A program made the translations under genes and the position numbers. Under the pieces are notes generated by a model, which was given only the letters and a program-made list of their open reading frames with translations, searched no databases and was not told the DNA's origin. From Ectothiorhodospira haloalkaliphila ATCC 51935 (GTDB lineage: Bacteria; Pseudomonadota; Gammaproteobacteria; Ectothiorhodospirales; Ectothiorhodospiraceae), in the NCBI RefSeq assembly GCF_000633935.1, contig NZ_KK214998.1, positions 472,046 to 536,045 on the forward strand: a DNA stretch of 64,000 nt, read 5' to 3'. Positions 19,812 to 31,741 of the stretch are shown one piece after another. Numbering within the stretch: position 1 is the first letter of the stretch; every line of letters starts with the position of its first letter.

Positions 19812-20990
19812 ATGCCCTGGAATGAACCAGGAAACAACGGCAAGGATCCCTGGGGCGGCGGTGGTAACCGCGGCGGCGGGAATCAGGGCCCTCCGGATCT
19901 CGATGAGGTCCTCAAGAAACTCTCTTCCAAATTCAACGCCCTGTTCGGCGGTGGTAGTGGCGGGGAAGGCGGCGGCGGTGGCGGTCTGGGCAAGCATGCC
20001 TCGGCCGGGATCAGCCTTGCTGTCATCCTGGCCCTGGTCATCTGGCTGGCTTCGGGCTTTTTCATCGTGAGTGAAGGGGAGCGCGGCGTGGTGCTGCGCT
20101 TTGGTTCCTTCACCTCCGTGGCCACCCCGGGCCCCAACTGGCATCTGCCCTATCCCATCGAACGGGTGGAAATCGTGGATGTGGATAACATCCGTTCCAT
20201 CCAGCACCGCGCCCTGATGCTCACCGGCGATGAGAACATCATCGACGTGGACATCGCCGTGCAATACCGGGTGATGGATCCGGTGGACTTCCTCTTCAAC
20301 GTGCGTAACCCGGACTCCACCGCCCGCCAGGTGATGGAATCGGCCATCCGCGAGCGGATTGGCAAGAACCGCCTGGATTTCATCCTGGGTGAGGGGCGCG
20401 CGGAAGTGGCCACCTCCGCGCGAGTGGTGATCCAGGATGCCCTGGATTCCTACGGCACCGGCATTGCGGTCACGGCTGTCAGCATGCAGCAGGCTCAGCC
20501 GCCTGAGCCGGTGCAGGAGGCCTTCGCAGATGCCATCCGTGCCCGTGAGGACGAGGTGCGTTTCCGTAACGAGGCGGAGGCCTACGCCAACACCATCCTG
20601 CCTCAGGCGCGTGGTGAGGCTGCCCGACTGACCGAGCAGGCCGAGGCCTATCGGGAACAGGTGATCGCTCAGTCCGAGGGTGATGCGTCACGCTTCACCC
20701 AGTTGCTGGCCGAATACCAGAATGCCCCGGAGGTGACCCGCGAACGTCTGTTCATCGAGACCACCGAGGTGGTGCTGGGCTCCACGGGCAAGGTCTTTCT
20801 TGATGTGAGCAGCAGCAACAATCTGATGATGCTGCCCCTGGACAAGATCCTGCGGGGTGAGATGTCCGCCGGACAGGCGGAAGGGGGTTCCCGCTCGGGC
20901 GCGTCCAGCTTGTCTACCCGACCGACGACGCCGTTGCCAAGCCTTGGCCAGCGGTCTGGTCCTGATCCCCGTTCACGGGAGGTGCGTTGA
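19812..20990 (+). CDS. hflK: FtsH protease modulator HflK
   Basis: HflK and HflC form a large membrane-anchored periplasmic cage around FtsH and restrict its access to membrane substrates. The 392-residue protein begins with a cytosolic tail unusually rich in glycine and asparagine (residues 5-60), then one membrane span (about 64-85), then the SPFH/band-7 domain starting SEGERGVVLRFGSF and a long helical region. The C-terminal 50 residues are Ser/Gly/Pro-rich. Its TGA overlaps the hflC ATG. Confidence 0.96.
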   Translation: MPWNEPGNNGKDPWGGGGNRGGGNQGPPDLDEVLKKLSSKFNALFGGGSGGEGGGGGGLGKHASAGISLAVILALVIWLASGFFIVSEGERGVVLRFGSFTSVATPGPNWHLPYPIERVEIVDVDNIRSIQHRALMLTGDENIIDVDIAVQYRVMDPVDFLFNVRNPDSTARQVMESAIRERIGKNRLDFILGEGRAEVATSARVVIQDALDSYGTGIAVTAVSMQQAQPPEPVQEAFADAIRAREDEVRFRNEAEAYANTILPQARGEAARLTEQAEAYREQVIAQSEGDASRFTQLLAEYQNAPEVTRERLFIETTEVVLGSTGKVFLDVSSSNNLMMLPLDKILRGEMSAGQAEGGSRSGASSLSTRPTTPLPSLGQRSGPDPRSREVR

Positions 20991-21868
20991 TGTTTAGGAT
21001 CGCAGCGATTGTCTTAGCCGTTGCGGCCGTGATTGTGGCCCTGTCCACCTTTACCGTGGATGAACGAGAGCGGGTCATCGTCTTCAGCCTGGGTGAAATC
21101 AAGCGTGTGGACCCGGAGCCGGGGCTGCATTTGAAGTTTCCCATCGTCAACAACGTGCGCAAGTTCGATGCCCGTGTACTGACCCTGGATATCCCCCCGG
21201 ACCGTTTTCTGACCAGTGAGGCCAAGAACGTCATCGTCGACTTCTATGCCAAATGGCGCATCGATGACGTGGGTCAGTTCTTCCGGGCCACCCGGGGGGA
21301 CGAGCGCAATGCGCAGGAACGCATGACCCAGATCCTCCGGGACGGCATGCGTAACGAGTTTGCCAAGTACACACTGGAAGAAGTGGTCTCCGGTGAGCGC
21401 ATCACCATCATGGGTGCCGTGCGTCAGCAGGCGCTGGATACTGCAGCGGAGCTGGGTGTGGTGCTGGTGGATGTGCGCATCCGGCGCATGGACCTCCCTG
21501 ACGAGGTGAGCGAATCCGTGTTTGCCCGCATGCGAGCCGAGCGTGAACGTATCGCCCAGGACTTCCGTGCCCGCGGCCGTGAAGAGGGCGAGCGCATCCG
21601 GGCTCGTGCCGACCGTGATCGCACGGTGATCATCGCCAACGCCTATCGGGATGCGGAACGCATCCGGGGTGAGGGTGATGCCGGTGCCGCGGCCACCTTT
21701 GCGGAGGCCTATGAGCAGGATGAGGAGTTCTTCGCCTTCTACCGGAGCCTGCTGGCCTACCGCAACACCATGGCGGGCCCGGAGAATGTCTTCGTGCTGG
21801 AGCCGGACTCCCAGTTCTTCCGTTACTTCCGGGATCCCTTGGGGAACCAGGCGCGAGCTGGGGATTAA
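20990..21868 (+). CDS. hflC: FtsH protease modulator HflC
   Basis: Partner of HflK in the HflKC-FtsH complex. The 292-residue product has an N-terminal signal-anchor (residues 2-20) and an SPFH domain starting VDERERVIVFSLGEIKRV, with LGVVLVDVRIRRMDLPDEVS and a charged helical segment FRARGREEGERIRARADRD that packs in the cage wall. The ATG at 20990 overlaps the hflK stop as TGATG and has GGGAGG 7 bases before it; the TTG one codon earlier is less likely. Confidence 0.96.
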   Translation: MFRIAAIVLAVAAVIVALSTFTVDERERVIVFSLGEIKRVDPEPGLHLKFPIVNNVRKFDARVLTLDIPPDRFLTSEAKNVIVDFYAKWRIDDVGQFFRATRGDERNAQERMTQILRDGMRNEFAKYTLEEVVSGERITIMGAVRQQALDTAAELGVVLVDVRIRRMDLPDEVSESVFARMRAERERIAQDFRARGREEGERIRARADRDRTVIIANAYRDAERIRGEGDAGAAATFAEAYEQDEEFFAFYRSLLAYRNTMAGPENVFVLEPDSQFFRYFRDPLGNQARAGD

Positions 21869-21895
21869 TCACGACCCGATCTGACTCGACCTCCC

Positions 21896-22084
21896 ATGTG
21901 GTCTGATCTGCTGGCGGCCCTCGCATTGCTGATGGTGATCGAGGGCCTGCTTCCGTTTATCAACCCCGCCGGGCTGCGCCGCACCCTGCTTGAGGTGGCG
22001 CAGCTGCCCGATTCGGTGCTGCGCGGCGTGGGTCTCGCCAGTCTGGTACTGGGGGCCTTGTTGCTTTGGTGGGTGCGTGGCTGA
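21896..22084 (+). CDS. yjeT: DUF2065 small membrane protein (YjeT type)
   Basis: A 62-residue protein with two hydrophobic segments (about 4-20 and 42-59) around a short loop FINPAGLRRTLLEVAQLPD. This pattern, and the place between hflC and purA, match the DUF2065 family (E. coli YjeT), whose function is not known. The gene begins 27 bp after hflC and is likely cotranscribed. Confidence 0.88.
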   Translation: MWSDLLAALALLMVIEGLLPFINPAGLRRTLLEVAQLPDSVLRGVGLASLVLGALLLWWVRG

Positions 22085-22140
22085 ACGTCATCCCCAATGC
22101 CGCACGCACCCGGAATTTCAAATGACCTTGATTGAGTGAC

Positions 22141-24620
<2,480 letters not shown>

Positions 24621-24640
24621 CTCCTTCGTATAGTCCCACG

Positions 24641-24667
24641 CCTCCCGGGGTGTCATGCCCCGGGAGG
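24641..24667 (+). terminator. Strong hairpin after purA
   Basis: CCTCCCGGGG and CCCCGGGAGG form a perfect 10-bp stem with a 7-base loop 20 bp after the purA stop. The following bases have no T-run, so it may end transcription only in part or with Rho. Confidence 0.5.
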
Positions 24668-24714
24668 TCGTGTGGGTGCGGCCCTGGGCCGCCCATTCTC
24701 AAAAGAGTCCCGCC

Positions 24715-27417
24715 ATGTCCGAGGAACAGGAATCCCCCGAGCAGCGCTCCTGGCATCATCTGGAGCCGGAAGACGTCCTGAAGACACTGGAGACACCCGA
24801 AGAGGGTCTCGCTGAAGACGAGGTGGAGCGGCGACGCGAGGTCCATGGGTCCAACCGTCTCCCGTCGCCCCGCACCCGGGGTCCGCTGCGCCGTTTCCTG
24901 GCGCAGTTCCATAACCTGCTGATCTACGTGCTCATGGGTGCCGCCCTGGTCACGGCGTTGCTGGGCCACTGGGTGGACACCGGCGTGATCCTGGCGGTGG
25001 TGCTGCTCAACTCCATCATCGGGTTCGTGCAGGAGGGCAAGGCGGAAAAGGCCCTGGACGCCATCCGCGACATGCTCTCCCCCCATGCCTCGGTGCGTCG
25101 CGCAGGTCATCGTTCCACGGTGCCGGCCGAGGAGCTGGTGCCCGGCGATCTGGTGCTGATCGAGCCGGGTGACAAGGTGCCGGCGGACCTGCGCCTGATC
25201 AAGGTCAAGGGCCTTCAGGTTCAGGAGGCGGTGCTGACCGGCGAGTCCGTGCCCGTGGACAAGGGCGTCGATCCGGTGGAGTCTGAGGCAGAACTGGGTG
25301 ACCGGCTGTCCATGGCCTTTTCCGGCACCCTGGTCACGGCCGGACAAGCCACCGGTGTTGTTGTGGAGACGGGCGCTCGCACCCAGATCGGTCGCATCAG
25401 CGGCATGCTCTCTGAGGTGCAGACCCTCACCACCCCCTTGATCAAGGCCATGAACACCTTCGCCCGCTGGCTCACCCTGGCCATCGTCATGCTGGCGGCC
25501 ATGGTGTTCAGCTTCGGTCTGCTGGTGCGCGATTACAGCGCCGTGGAGATGTTCATGGCCGCCGTGGCCCTGGCGGTGGCCGCCATCCCCGAGGGGCTGC
25601 CGGCCATCCTCACCGTGACACTGGCCATTGGCGTGCAGCTCATGGCCTCACGCAATGCCATCATCCGGCGACTGCCTGCGGTGGAGACCCTGGGCTCGGT
25701 GTCCATCATCTGTTCCGACAAGACCGGCACGCTCACCCGTAACGAGATGACGGTGCGCTCCCTGGCCCTGGCGGGGGGCTTTTACGAAGTCACGGGTGTG
25801 GGTTACGACCCCCATGGGGCCTTTGAGCGAGACGGTGCAGAGGTGGACCCGGATGATGACGCTGCCCTGGGCGAGGTCATCCGCGCCATGGTCCTGTGCA
25901 ACGACTCCAGTCTGTACAAGCGCGATGACCAGTGGGTGGTGGAAGGCGATCCCATGGAGGGGGCCTTGCTCACCGCCGGCATGAAGGCCGGCCTGAACAT
26001 GGAACAGCTCAACAAGCACTGGCCGCGCACGGACGTGGTGCCCTTTGAATCCGAACACCGCTTCATGGCCACCCTGAACCATGATCATGACGGCAACGGC
26101 ATGATCTATGTGAAGGGGGCCCCGGAGCAGATTCTGGAGATGTGTTCCCGGGTGTCCGGAGAAGAGTCGCTCGACAAGGATCACTGGCTGGCCAAGGTGG
26201 ACGAACTGGCCAATCGGGGGGAACGGATCCTGGCGGTGGCGCGGCGCAAGAGTGATAACGGTCAGCGGGAAATCAAGTTCGACGAGCTGGGCTCTGAGTT
26301 CGAGTTCCTGGGACTGTTCGGCTTGATCGATCCGCCCCGCGAGGAGGCCATCACCTCGGTGGCAGAGTGCCAGCAGGCGGGTATCCGGGTGAAGATGATC
26401 ACCGGTGACCACGCCGGCACGGCCCAGGCCATCGCCCGGCAGCTGGGCCTGGCCCATGCCGACGAGGTGCTCACCGGCCGGGATATCGACAGCATGGACG
26501 ACGAGGCCCTGCGCGAGGCCGTGCCTCGGGTGGATGTGTTCGCCCGAGCGGCGCCCGAGCACAAGCTGCGCCTGGTTCGCGCCCTGCAATGGCACGGCTA
26601 TGTGGTGGCCATGACCGGGGATGGAGTCAACGATGCGCCGGCCCTCAAGCAGGCGGACGTGGGTGTGGCCATGGGGCGCAACGGCACCGAAACGGCCAAG
26701 GAGGCCTCGGAGATGGTGCTGGCGGATGACAATTTTGCCTCCATCGCCCATGCGGTGCGCGAAGGGCGGCGGGTCTACGACAATCTCAAGAAGGCCATCA
26801 CCTTCCTGCTGCCCATCAACGGCGGAGAGTCGGGTTCCATCATTGCTGCCATCATGCTGGGCATGGCCCTGCCCATCACGCCCCTGCAGGTGCTGTGGGT
26901 GAACATGGTCAGTTCGGTGGGCCTGGCCATGGCCCTGGCCTTCGAGCCGGCGGAGAAGGATGTGATGAGCCGGCCGCCGCGCAAACCCGGGGAGCCGATA
27001 CTCTCCCTGTTCCTGGTGTGGCGCATCCTGTTCGTCTCGGTCCTGTTTCTGGCCGGTATCTTCGGCATGTACCTGTGGTCCATCCAGGCCGGCTACAGCA
27101 TCGATGCGGCCCGCACCCATGCAGTGAACACTCTGGTGATCATGGAGGTGTTCTACCTGCTCAGCGTTCGCTCCCTGAAGGTGCGCTCCCTCACCCTCAA
27201 GGGGCTCATCGGTACCCGTGCCGTGGCCATCGCGATCCTGGTGGTGGTGACCCTGCAGATGATCTTCACCTACGCGCCGTTCATGCAGTTCTTCTTCGAC
27301 AGCACGGCGGTGGGTCTGTACGCCTGGGGCATCATGCTCGGCGTGGGTGTGGTGCTCTTCATCATCCTGGAACTGGAGAAGGCGGTGCGCAACCGTATCG
27401 CCCAATCCAGAAGCTAG
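24715..27417 (+). CDS. P2-type cation-transporting ATPase (Ca-ATPase-like, substrate uncertain)
   Basis: A 900-residue membrane pump. In order: N-terminal cation-ATPase domain, actuator loop LTGESVPVDKG, M4 with AAIPEGLPAILTV, phosphorylation site CSDKTGTLTRNEM with Asp335, the hinge MTGDGVNDAPALKQADVGVAMG at about 633-655, and about ten membrane spans. The layout is that of the P2A group (SERCA/PMR1). Of the calcium ligands known in SERCA, the M5 pair is kept as Asn702 and Glu705, and M6 keeps Asn730, but the Thr799/Asp800 pair reads Ser733/Ser734. Loss of the M6 aspartate argues against a standard calcium site, so sodium, potassium or protons are open options. It stands alone between purA and tRNA-Leu. 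Confidence 0.9.
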   Translation: MSEEQESPEQRSWHHLEPEDVLKTLETPEEGLAEDEVERRREVHGSNRLPSPRTRGPLRRFLAQFHNLLIYVLMGAALVTALLGHWVDTGVILAVVLLNSIIGFVQEGKAEKALDAIRDMLSPHASVRRAGHRSTVPAEELVPGDLVLIEPGDKVPADLRLIKVKGLQVQEAVLTGESVPVDKGVDPVESEAELGDRLSMAFSGTLVTAGQATGVVVETGARTQIGRISGMLSEVQTLTTPLIKAMNTFARWLTLAIVMLAAMVFSFGLLVRDYSAVEMFMAAVALAVAAIPEGLPAILTVTLAIGVQLMASRNAIIRRLPAVETLGSVSIICSDKTGTLTRNEMTVRSLALAGGFYEVTGVGYDPHGAFERDGAEVDPDDDAALGEVIRAMVLCNDSSLYKRDDQWVVEGDPMEGALLTAGMKAGLNMEQLNKHWPRTDVVPFESEHRFMATLNHDHDGNGMIYVKGAPEQILEMCSRVSGEESLDKDHWLAKVDELANRGERILAVARRKSDNGQREIKFDELGSEFEFLGLFGLIDPPREEAITSVAECQQAGIRVKMITGDHAGTAQAIARQLGLAHADEVLTGRDIDSMDDEALREAVPRVDVFARAAPEHKLRLVRALQWHGYVVAMTGDGVNDAPALKQADVGVAMGRNGTETAKEASEMVLADDNFASIAHAVREGRRVYDNLKKAITFLLPINGGESGSIIAAIMLGMALPITPLQVLWVNMVSSVGLAMALAFEPAEKDVMSRPPRKPGEPILSLFLVWRILFVSVLFLAGIFGMYLWSIQAGYSIDAARTHAVNTLVIMEVFYLLSVRSLKVRSLTLKGLIGTRAVAIAILVVVTLQMIFTYAPFMQFFFDSTAVGLYAWGIMLGVGVVLFIILELEKAVRNRIAQSRS

Positions 27418-27624
27418 GTGTTGCCTCCCGCAATGGACGATTTCCGACTGCCTCCTGGACCCCATTCCGGGTCCGGGGCGTTCGGGAACGTGGCGGATAC
27501 CCAGGGTGGCGTCTGAAGCGTATGGTTCGGACAGGAAGGGCGGGGGGGTGCGCCGGCACGGGCATGCCCCGCATGGCGCTGGGAATTACCGGACAAAAGG
27601 CGTACAATTCGCCCCTTCAAACGA

Positions 27625-27650
27625 AAACGGCCCGCTTTCGCGGGCCGTTT
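27625..27650 (-). terminator. Intrinsic terminator of tRNA-Leu
   Basis: AAACGGCCCGC and GCGGGCCGTTT form an 11-bp stem with a TTTC loop, 12 bases beyond the tRNA end on the minus strand. On that strand it is followed by a T-rich GTTTTCGTTT. On the plus strand the same hairpin may also stop read-through from the ATPase gene. Confidence 0.75.
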
Positions 27651-27661
27651 CATCACAAAGA

Positions 27662-27748
27662 TGGTGCCGAGGAGAGGACTTGAACCTCCACGGGGTCTCC
27701 CCCACTAATACCTGAAACTAGCGCGTCTACCAATTCCGCCACCTCGGC
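27662..27748 (-). tRNA. leuT: tRNA-Leu (anticodon CAG)
   Basis: The minus strand reads GCCGAGGTGGCGGAATTGGT at the 5' end, a class II tRNA with a long variable arm. The acceptor stem GCCGAGG pairs with CCTCGGC and an encoded CCA ends the gene. The anticodon stem is CTAGT/ATTAG with loop TTCAGGT, so the anticodon is CAG, which reads CTG. The T-loop GGTTCAAGTCC is normal. The 87-nt gene closely follows the E. coli tRNA-Leu(CAG) pattern. Confidence 0.97.
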
Positions 27749-27785
27749 CTGAGGCAGGTGTGTCCTGCGTTTCAGATGAGCGCGC

Positions 27786-27813
27786 ATTCTAAACGATCGG
27801 GGATGTTTGTCAA
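27786..27813 (-). promoter_or_regulatory. Consensus sigma-70 promoter of tRNA-Leu
   Basis: On the minus strand, TTGACA (27808-27813), a 16-bp spacer and TAGAAT (27786-27791), followed by a G+C-rich discriminator GCGCGC. That combination is typical of stable-RNA promoters under stringent control. The tRNA starts about 37 bases downstream. Confidence 0.7.
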
Positions 27814-27843
27814 CACCCCAGCTTAAAATTATTTGGCGACTAC

Positions 27844-30207
27844 ATGACAAGAAAGAAAAAAACGATTCCCCAGGACCCCAACTTCGACAGAGAGGCCAGG
27901 AAATACGAACGCCCCATCCCCAGCCGTGAACTGATCCTCCAGGTGATCGACGACGCCGACGGCCCCATCAACTTCGAACCCCTGGCCGAACGCCTGCAGC
28001 TCCAGGAAGACGTGGATCTCGAGGCCCTGACGCGTCGTCTGCGTGCCATGGAGCGGGATGGCCAGCTGGTGTGCAACCGGGCTGGCGGCTGGCTGCCGGT
28101 GAACCAGTGCGATCTGGTACGTGGTCGGGTCTCCGCTCACCCGGACGGCTTCGGTTTTCTGATCCCTGACGAAGGCAAGGACGATCTGTTCCTCTCTCCC
28201 CGGCAGATGCGGGCCCTGATGCATGGTGACCGGGCCGTGGCCCGGGTGATCGGCATCGACCGCCGCGGCCGCCGGGAAGGGGCTGTGATCGAAGTGCTGG
28301 AGCGCAACACCCAGCAGATCGTCGGGCGTCTCACGGTGGAGGGGGGTATCGGCTTTGTGGACCCGGACAACAAGCGACTGCCTCAGGATGTCCTGATACC
28401 GCCGGAATGCCTGGGCGGTGCCGAGCCGGGTCAGATTGTCGTGGTGCATATCCGCGAACAGCCTTCCAAGCGCACCCGTCCCATCGGCCAGATCGTTCAG
28501 GTGCTGGGCGAGCACATGGCGCCGGGAATGGAGATCGACATCGCCGTGCGCAACTACGGTCTGCCCTTTGAATGGCCGGAAGAGGTGACCGAGGCAGCCG
28601 ATGCCTTCGGCGCCCAGGTGGCGGAATCCGCCAAGAAGGCTCGTCTGGATCTGCGCGAGATGCCGTTGGTCACCATCGACGGCGAGGACTCCCGGGACTT
28701 TGACGATGCCGTGTATTGCGAATCCCTTGGGCGACGCGGCTACAAGCTGTGGGTGGCCATCGCCGATGTCTCTCACTACGTGCAGGCAGAGGATGCCCTG
28801 GACAAGGAGGCCTATAACCGGGGCACTTCCGTGTACTTCCCGGATCGGGTCATTCCCATGTTGCCGGAAGTGCTCTCCAACGGCCTGTGTTCCCTGAATC
28901 CGGATGTGGATCGTCTCTGCATGGTCTGCGAAATGACCATCAATTCCCGTGGCCGCATCACGGACTACGATTTTCACGAGGCGGTGATGCGCTCCCATGC
29001 CCGGCTCACCTATACCGACGTGGCCCGGGTGCTGGTGGATCGTGACCCCAAGGCGGTGGAGCGTCATGAGGCCGTGGTGCCGCACCTGGAAAACCTCTAC
29101 GGCCTCTACAAGCTGCTGCGCAAGGCTAGGGACAACCGGGGCACCATCGACTTCGAGAGCACCGAGACCCGCATCATCTTCGGTGAGGATCGCAAGATCG
29201 AGCGCATCGTGCCCTACGAGCGCAACGACGCCCACAAGATCATCGAGGAGTGCATGATCGCGGCCAACGTGGCCACGGCGAAGTTCCTGCGGCGGCATCG
29301 CATGCCCACACTTTTCCGGGTGCACGAAGGGCCGCGCGCCCAGAAGCTCAACGATCTGCGTGAATACCTGGGTGGCCTGGGTCTGTCCCTGGGCGGGGGT
29401 GATGAACCCAGCCCGGCAGACTTTGCCGAACTGCTGGACTCGGTGAAGGAGCGGCCCGATGCCCACCTGGTGCAGATGGCGCTGCTGCGCTCTCTGTCCC
29501 AGGCCGTGTACAGCCCGGAGCGGCTGGGTCACTTCGGTCTGGCCCACGAGGATTATCTGCACTTCACCTCGCCGATTCGCCGGTATCCGGACCTGCTGGT
29601 GCACCGGGGTATCCGCCATGTGCTTCAGGGCGGCAAGCCCAAGGAGTTCACCTATACCAAGGCGGATATGGTCGCCATGGGTGAGCACTGCTCCATGGCA
29701 GAGCGTCGTGCCGACGAAGCCTCCTGGGACGTGGAGGCCTGGCTCAAGTGCGAGTACATGCAGGACCGTGTGGGCGAGGCGTTCGATGGCGTGGTCAAGA
29801 CCGTCACCTCATTTGGTCTGTTCGTGGAGCTCAAGGACATCTACGTGGAGGGCCTGGTGCACGTGACGAGCCTCTCCAACGACTATTACCACTTCGACCC
29901 GGCCACCCACTGTCTCAAGGGTGAACGCAGCGGCCGTCGTTACCGCATGGGTGATCCCATTCGTGTGCAACTGGCCCAGGTCAATCTGGATGACCGCAAG
30001 ATCGACTTCATCCCCGCGCCGGGTGAGGAAGAGCCCGGAGATGGCAAGGGAGGCGGCAAAGGCGGCAAGAGTCGTGGCCGCAGGAAGGACAAGGCCGAAA
30101 AGGCGGCTGCCACGGCCCACGAGGAGGGTAAGTCGAAGGACAAGGATAAGGGCAAAAGCAAGAGTCGTTCCGGTCGGCGCCGCAGCCGCAAGCGCAGCGA
30201 GGCCTGA
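27844..30207 (+). CDS. rnr: Ribonuclease R
   Basis: RNase R is a 3'-5' exoribonuclease that degrades structured RNA and helps in tmRNA-linked decay. The 787-residue protein has an N-terminal winged-helix region (residues 15-85), two cold-shock domains, the RNB catalytic domain with IDGEDSRDFDDAVYCE near 280 (metal-binding aspartates) and SHARLTYTDVARVL, an S1 domain (about 650-730) and a strongly basic Lys/Arg/Gly tail (about 735-787) that helps unwind RNA. It starts with a lysine-rich MTRKKKTIPQ. It is divergent from tRNA-Leu and precedes rlmB by 4 bp. Confidence 0.96.
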   Translation: MTRKKKTIPQDPNFDREARKYERPIPSRELILQVIDDADGPINFEPLAERLQLQEDVDLEALTRRLRAMERDGQLVCNRAGGWLPVNQCDLVRGRVSAHPDGFGFLIPDEGKDDLFLSPRQMRALMHGDRAVARVIGIDRRGRREGAVIEVLERNTQQIVGRLTVEGGIGFVDPDNKRLPQDVLIPPECLGGAEPGQIVVVHIREQPSKRTRPIGQIVQVLGEHMAPGMEIDIAVRNYGLPFEWPEEVTEAADAFGAQVAESAKKARLDLREMPLVTIDGEDSRDFDDAVYCESLGRRGYKLWVAIADVSHYVQAEDALDKEAYNRGTSVYFPDRVIPMLPEVLSNGLCSLNPDVDRLCMVCEMTINSRGRITDYDFHEAVMRSHARLTYTDVARVLVDRDPKAVERHEAVVPHLENLYGLYKLLRKARDNRGTIDFESTETRIIFGEDRKIERIVPYERNDAHKIIEECMIAANVATAKFLRRHRMPTLFRVHEGPRAQKLNDLREYLGGLGLSLGGGDEPSPADFAELLDSVKERPDAHLVQMALLRSLSQAVYSPERLGHFGLAHEDYLHFTSPIRRYPDLLVHRGIRHVLQGGKPKEFTYTKADMVAMGEHCSMAERRADEASWDVEAWLKCEYMQDRVGEAFDGVVKTVTSFGLFVELKDIYVEGLVHVTSLSNDYYHFDPATHCLKGERSGRRYRMGDPIRVQLAQVNLDDRKIDFIPAPGEEEPGDGKGGGKGGKSRGRRKDKAEKAAATAHEEGKSKDKDKGKSKSRSGRRRSRKRSEA

Positions 30208-30211
30208 GGTC

Positions 30212-30958
30212 ATGGCGGCTCATGACGAGGTCTTCGGGCTTCACGCGGTGGAGGCCCTGCTGCGCCAGTCCCCCGGGCGGGTGGAATCCCTGCGGGTGCA
30301 GTCGGGGCGCGTGGATGCCCGCATGCAGGCCATCCTGGATCAGGCGGACCGGGCGGGCATCCCGGTCACGCGCCTGCCCCGTCGGGATCTGGATGCCCAG
30401 GCCGGCGGCGCCACTCACCAGGGGGTGATCGCCCGGGCGCAGCCCGTGGCCTCCCTGGGGGAGAAGGATCTGCCGGATGTGGTCATGGCCCCCGGGGAAG
30501 GGGCTCCCGTGCTCCTGCTGGTGCTGGATGGCGTGACCGATCCCCATAACCTGGGGGCCTGCCTGCGCACCGCCGATGCCGCCGGCGTGACCGCGGTCAT
30601 CGCCCCCCGGGACCGGGCCGTGGGCCTCACCCCGGTGGTGCGCAAGGTGGCCTGCGGGGCGGCCGAATCGGTGCCCTTCATCCAGGTGACCAACCTGGCG
30701 CGCACCCTGGATCTGCTCAAGGATCTGGGGGTGTGGACGGTGGGCACCACGGGCGAGGCCGACACGGGCTTGTATGACGCGGACCTGACGGGCCCCACGG
30801 CCCTGGTGCTGGGTGCCGAGGGCAAGGGCATGCGCCGCCTCACCGCCGAGCGTTGCGACGCGCTGGTGCGTCTGCCCATGCGTGGGCAGGTGGAGAGCCT
30901 GAACGTGTCGGTGGCGGCGGGGGTGTGCCTGTACGAGGCGGTCCGGCAGCGGGGGTGA
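30212..30958 (+). CDS. rlmB: 23S rRNA (guanosine(2251)-2'-O)-methyltransferase
   Basis: RlmB methylates the 2'-OH of G2251 in the ribosomal P-loop. The 248-residue SpoU-family protein has the substrate-binding N-domain DEVFGLHAVEALLRQSP and the knotted methyltransferase with LVLDGVTDPHNLGACLRTAD, ALVLGAEGKGMRRLT and LPMRGQVESLNVSVAAGV (the three SpoU motifs). The ATG at 30212 lies 4 bp after rnr, which it follows in E. coli too. Confidence 0.96.
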   Translation: MAAHDEVFGLHAVEALLRQSPGRVESLRVQSGRVDARMQAILDQADRAGIPVTRLPRRDLDAQAGGATHQGVIARAQPVASLGEKDLPDVVMAPGEGAPVLLLVLDGVTDPHNLGACLRTADAAGVTAVIAPRDRAVGLTPVVRKVACGAAESVPFIQVTNLARTLDLLKDLGVWTVGTTGEADTGLYDADLTGPTALVLGAEGKGMRRLTAERCDALVRLPMRGQVESLNVSVAAGVCLYEAVRQRG

Positions 30959-30983
30959 GGGGTGAGGGCCGCCGCGCCCCGGA

Positions 30984-31667
30984 TCATTGCAGCAGCCGGA
31001 CATCCCGCCGCTTGAACACGAACAGCAGCGCCACGCCGGCGGCAAACCCGGCCACGTGGGCCAGAAAGGCCACCCCAGGCTGATCCGGCGGTGTGAGCAG
31101 CGCCTGAAACAGCTGGATCACGAACCACAGCACCAGCACGGCCGCCGCTGGCAATCGCGCCGGATAAAGGATCAGGCCCAGTGGGATCAGCACCGTGATC
31201 CGCGATGACGGATGCAGCAGCAGATAGGCCCCCAGCACCGCCGAGATGGCGCCGCTGGCGCCGATCATGGGCACCTCCGAACCGGGGGCGAACAGGCCGT
31301 GCCCCAGGGCCGCCACCGCGCCGCCCAGCAGATAGAACACCAGAAAACGTCCGTGACCCATGGCGTCTTCCACGTTGTTGGCAAACACATACAGAAACAG
31401 CATGTTGCTGATCAGGTGCAGCCAGCCCCCATGCAGGAACTGGCTGGTGAAGACCGTCATCCAGGGGGCCACCACCTGCACGTCCTCGGGCAAGCGGGCC
31501 CCCTGCAGCAGCACCGCCGGCACGAAGCCCAGGCCGTAGACCACGTGGAGCAGGGCCTGGGAGTCCAGGGTGAGCTGCCAGAAGAACACCAGCACGCAGC
31601 CGATCAGCAGGGTCCAGGTGATCAGCGGCGGTCGTTCGGTGGGATTCTCGTCATTGATGGGGATCAT
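30984..31667 (-). CDS. Rhomboid family intramembrane serine protease
   Basis: A 227-residue membrane protein with about six hydrophobic segments. It has the rhomboid catalytic serine in [13 protein letters not shown] and the histidine in AHVAGFAAG, and the [20 protein letters not shown] segment with the HxxxN oxyanion feature. The L1 loop contains the family's [10 protein letters not shown]. Rhomboids cut transmembrane segments; the target is unknown. It resembles the YqgP/GlpG-like group without an N-terminal cytosolic domain. It lies on the minus strand between rlmB and rpsF, an insertion into the usual enteric order. Confidence 0.93.
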   Translation of the reverse strand: MIPINDENPTERPPLITWTLLIGCVLVFFWQLTLDSQALLHVVYGLGFVPAVLLQGARLPEDVQVVAPWMTVFTSQFLHGGWLHLISNMLFLYVFANNVEDAMGHGRFLVFYLLGGAVAALGHGLFAPGSEVPMIGASGAISAVLGAYLLLHPSSRITVLIPLGLILYPARLPAAAVLVLWFVIQLFQALLTPPDQPGVAFLAHVAGFAAGVALLFVFKRRDVRLLQ

Positions 31668-31702
31668 CCGTCCGTCCCTTTTGCATGCACTGCTCGCGCC
31701 GA

Positions 31703-31731
31703 TTGCTTAGAGCCGCCCAAGCGGTTAAGAT
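31703..31731 (+). promoter_or_regulatory. Promoter of the rpsF operon
   Basis: TTGCTT, a 17-bp spacer and TAAGAT, about 83 bases upstream of rpsF and pointing toward it. Confidence 0.5.
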
Positions 31732-31741
31732 TCCGCCTTTT

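Noticed and set aside
27586-27608. TTACCG...TACAAT as a plus-strand promoter in the gap before tRNA-Leu
   Set aside because: Spacer is only 11 bp and no plus-strand gene follows before the terminator hairpin.
27807-27829. TTGTCA...TAAAAT as the rnr promoter
   Set aside because: Spacer is 11 bp; the TTGACA on the other strand belongs to tRNA-Leu.
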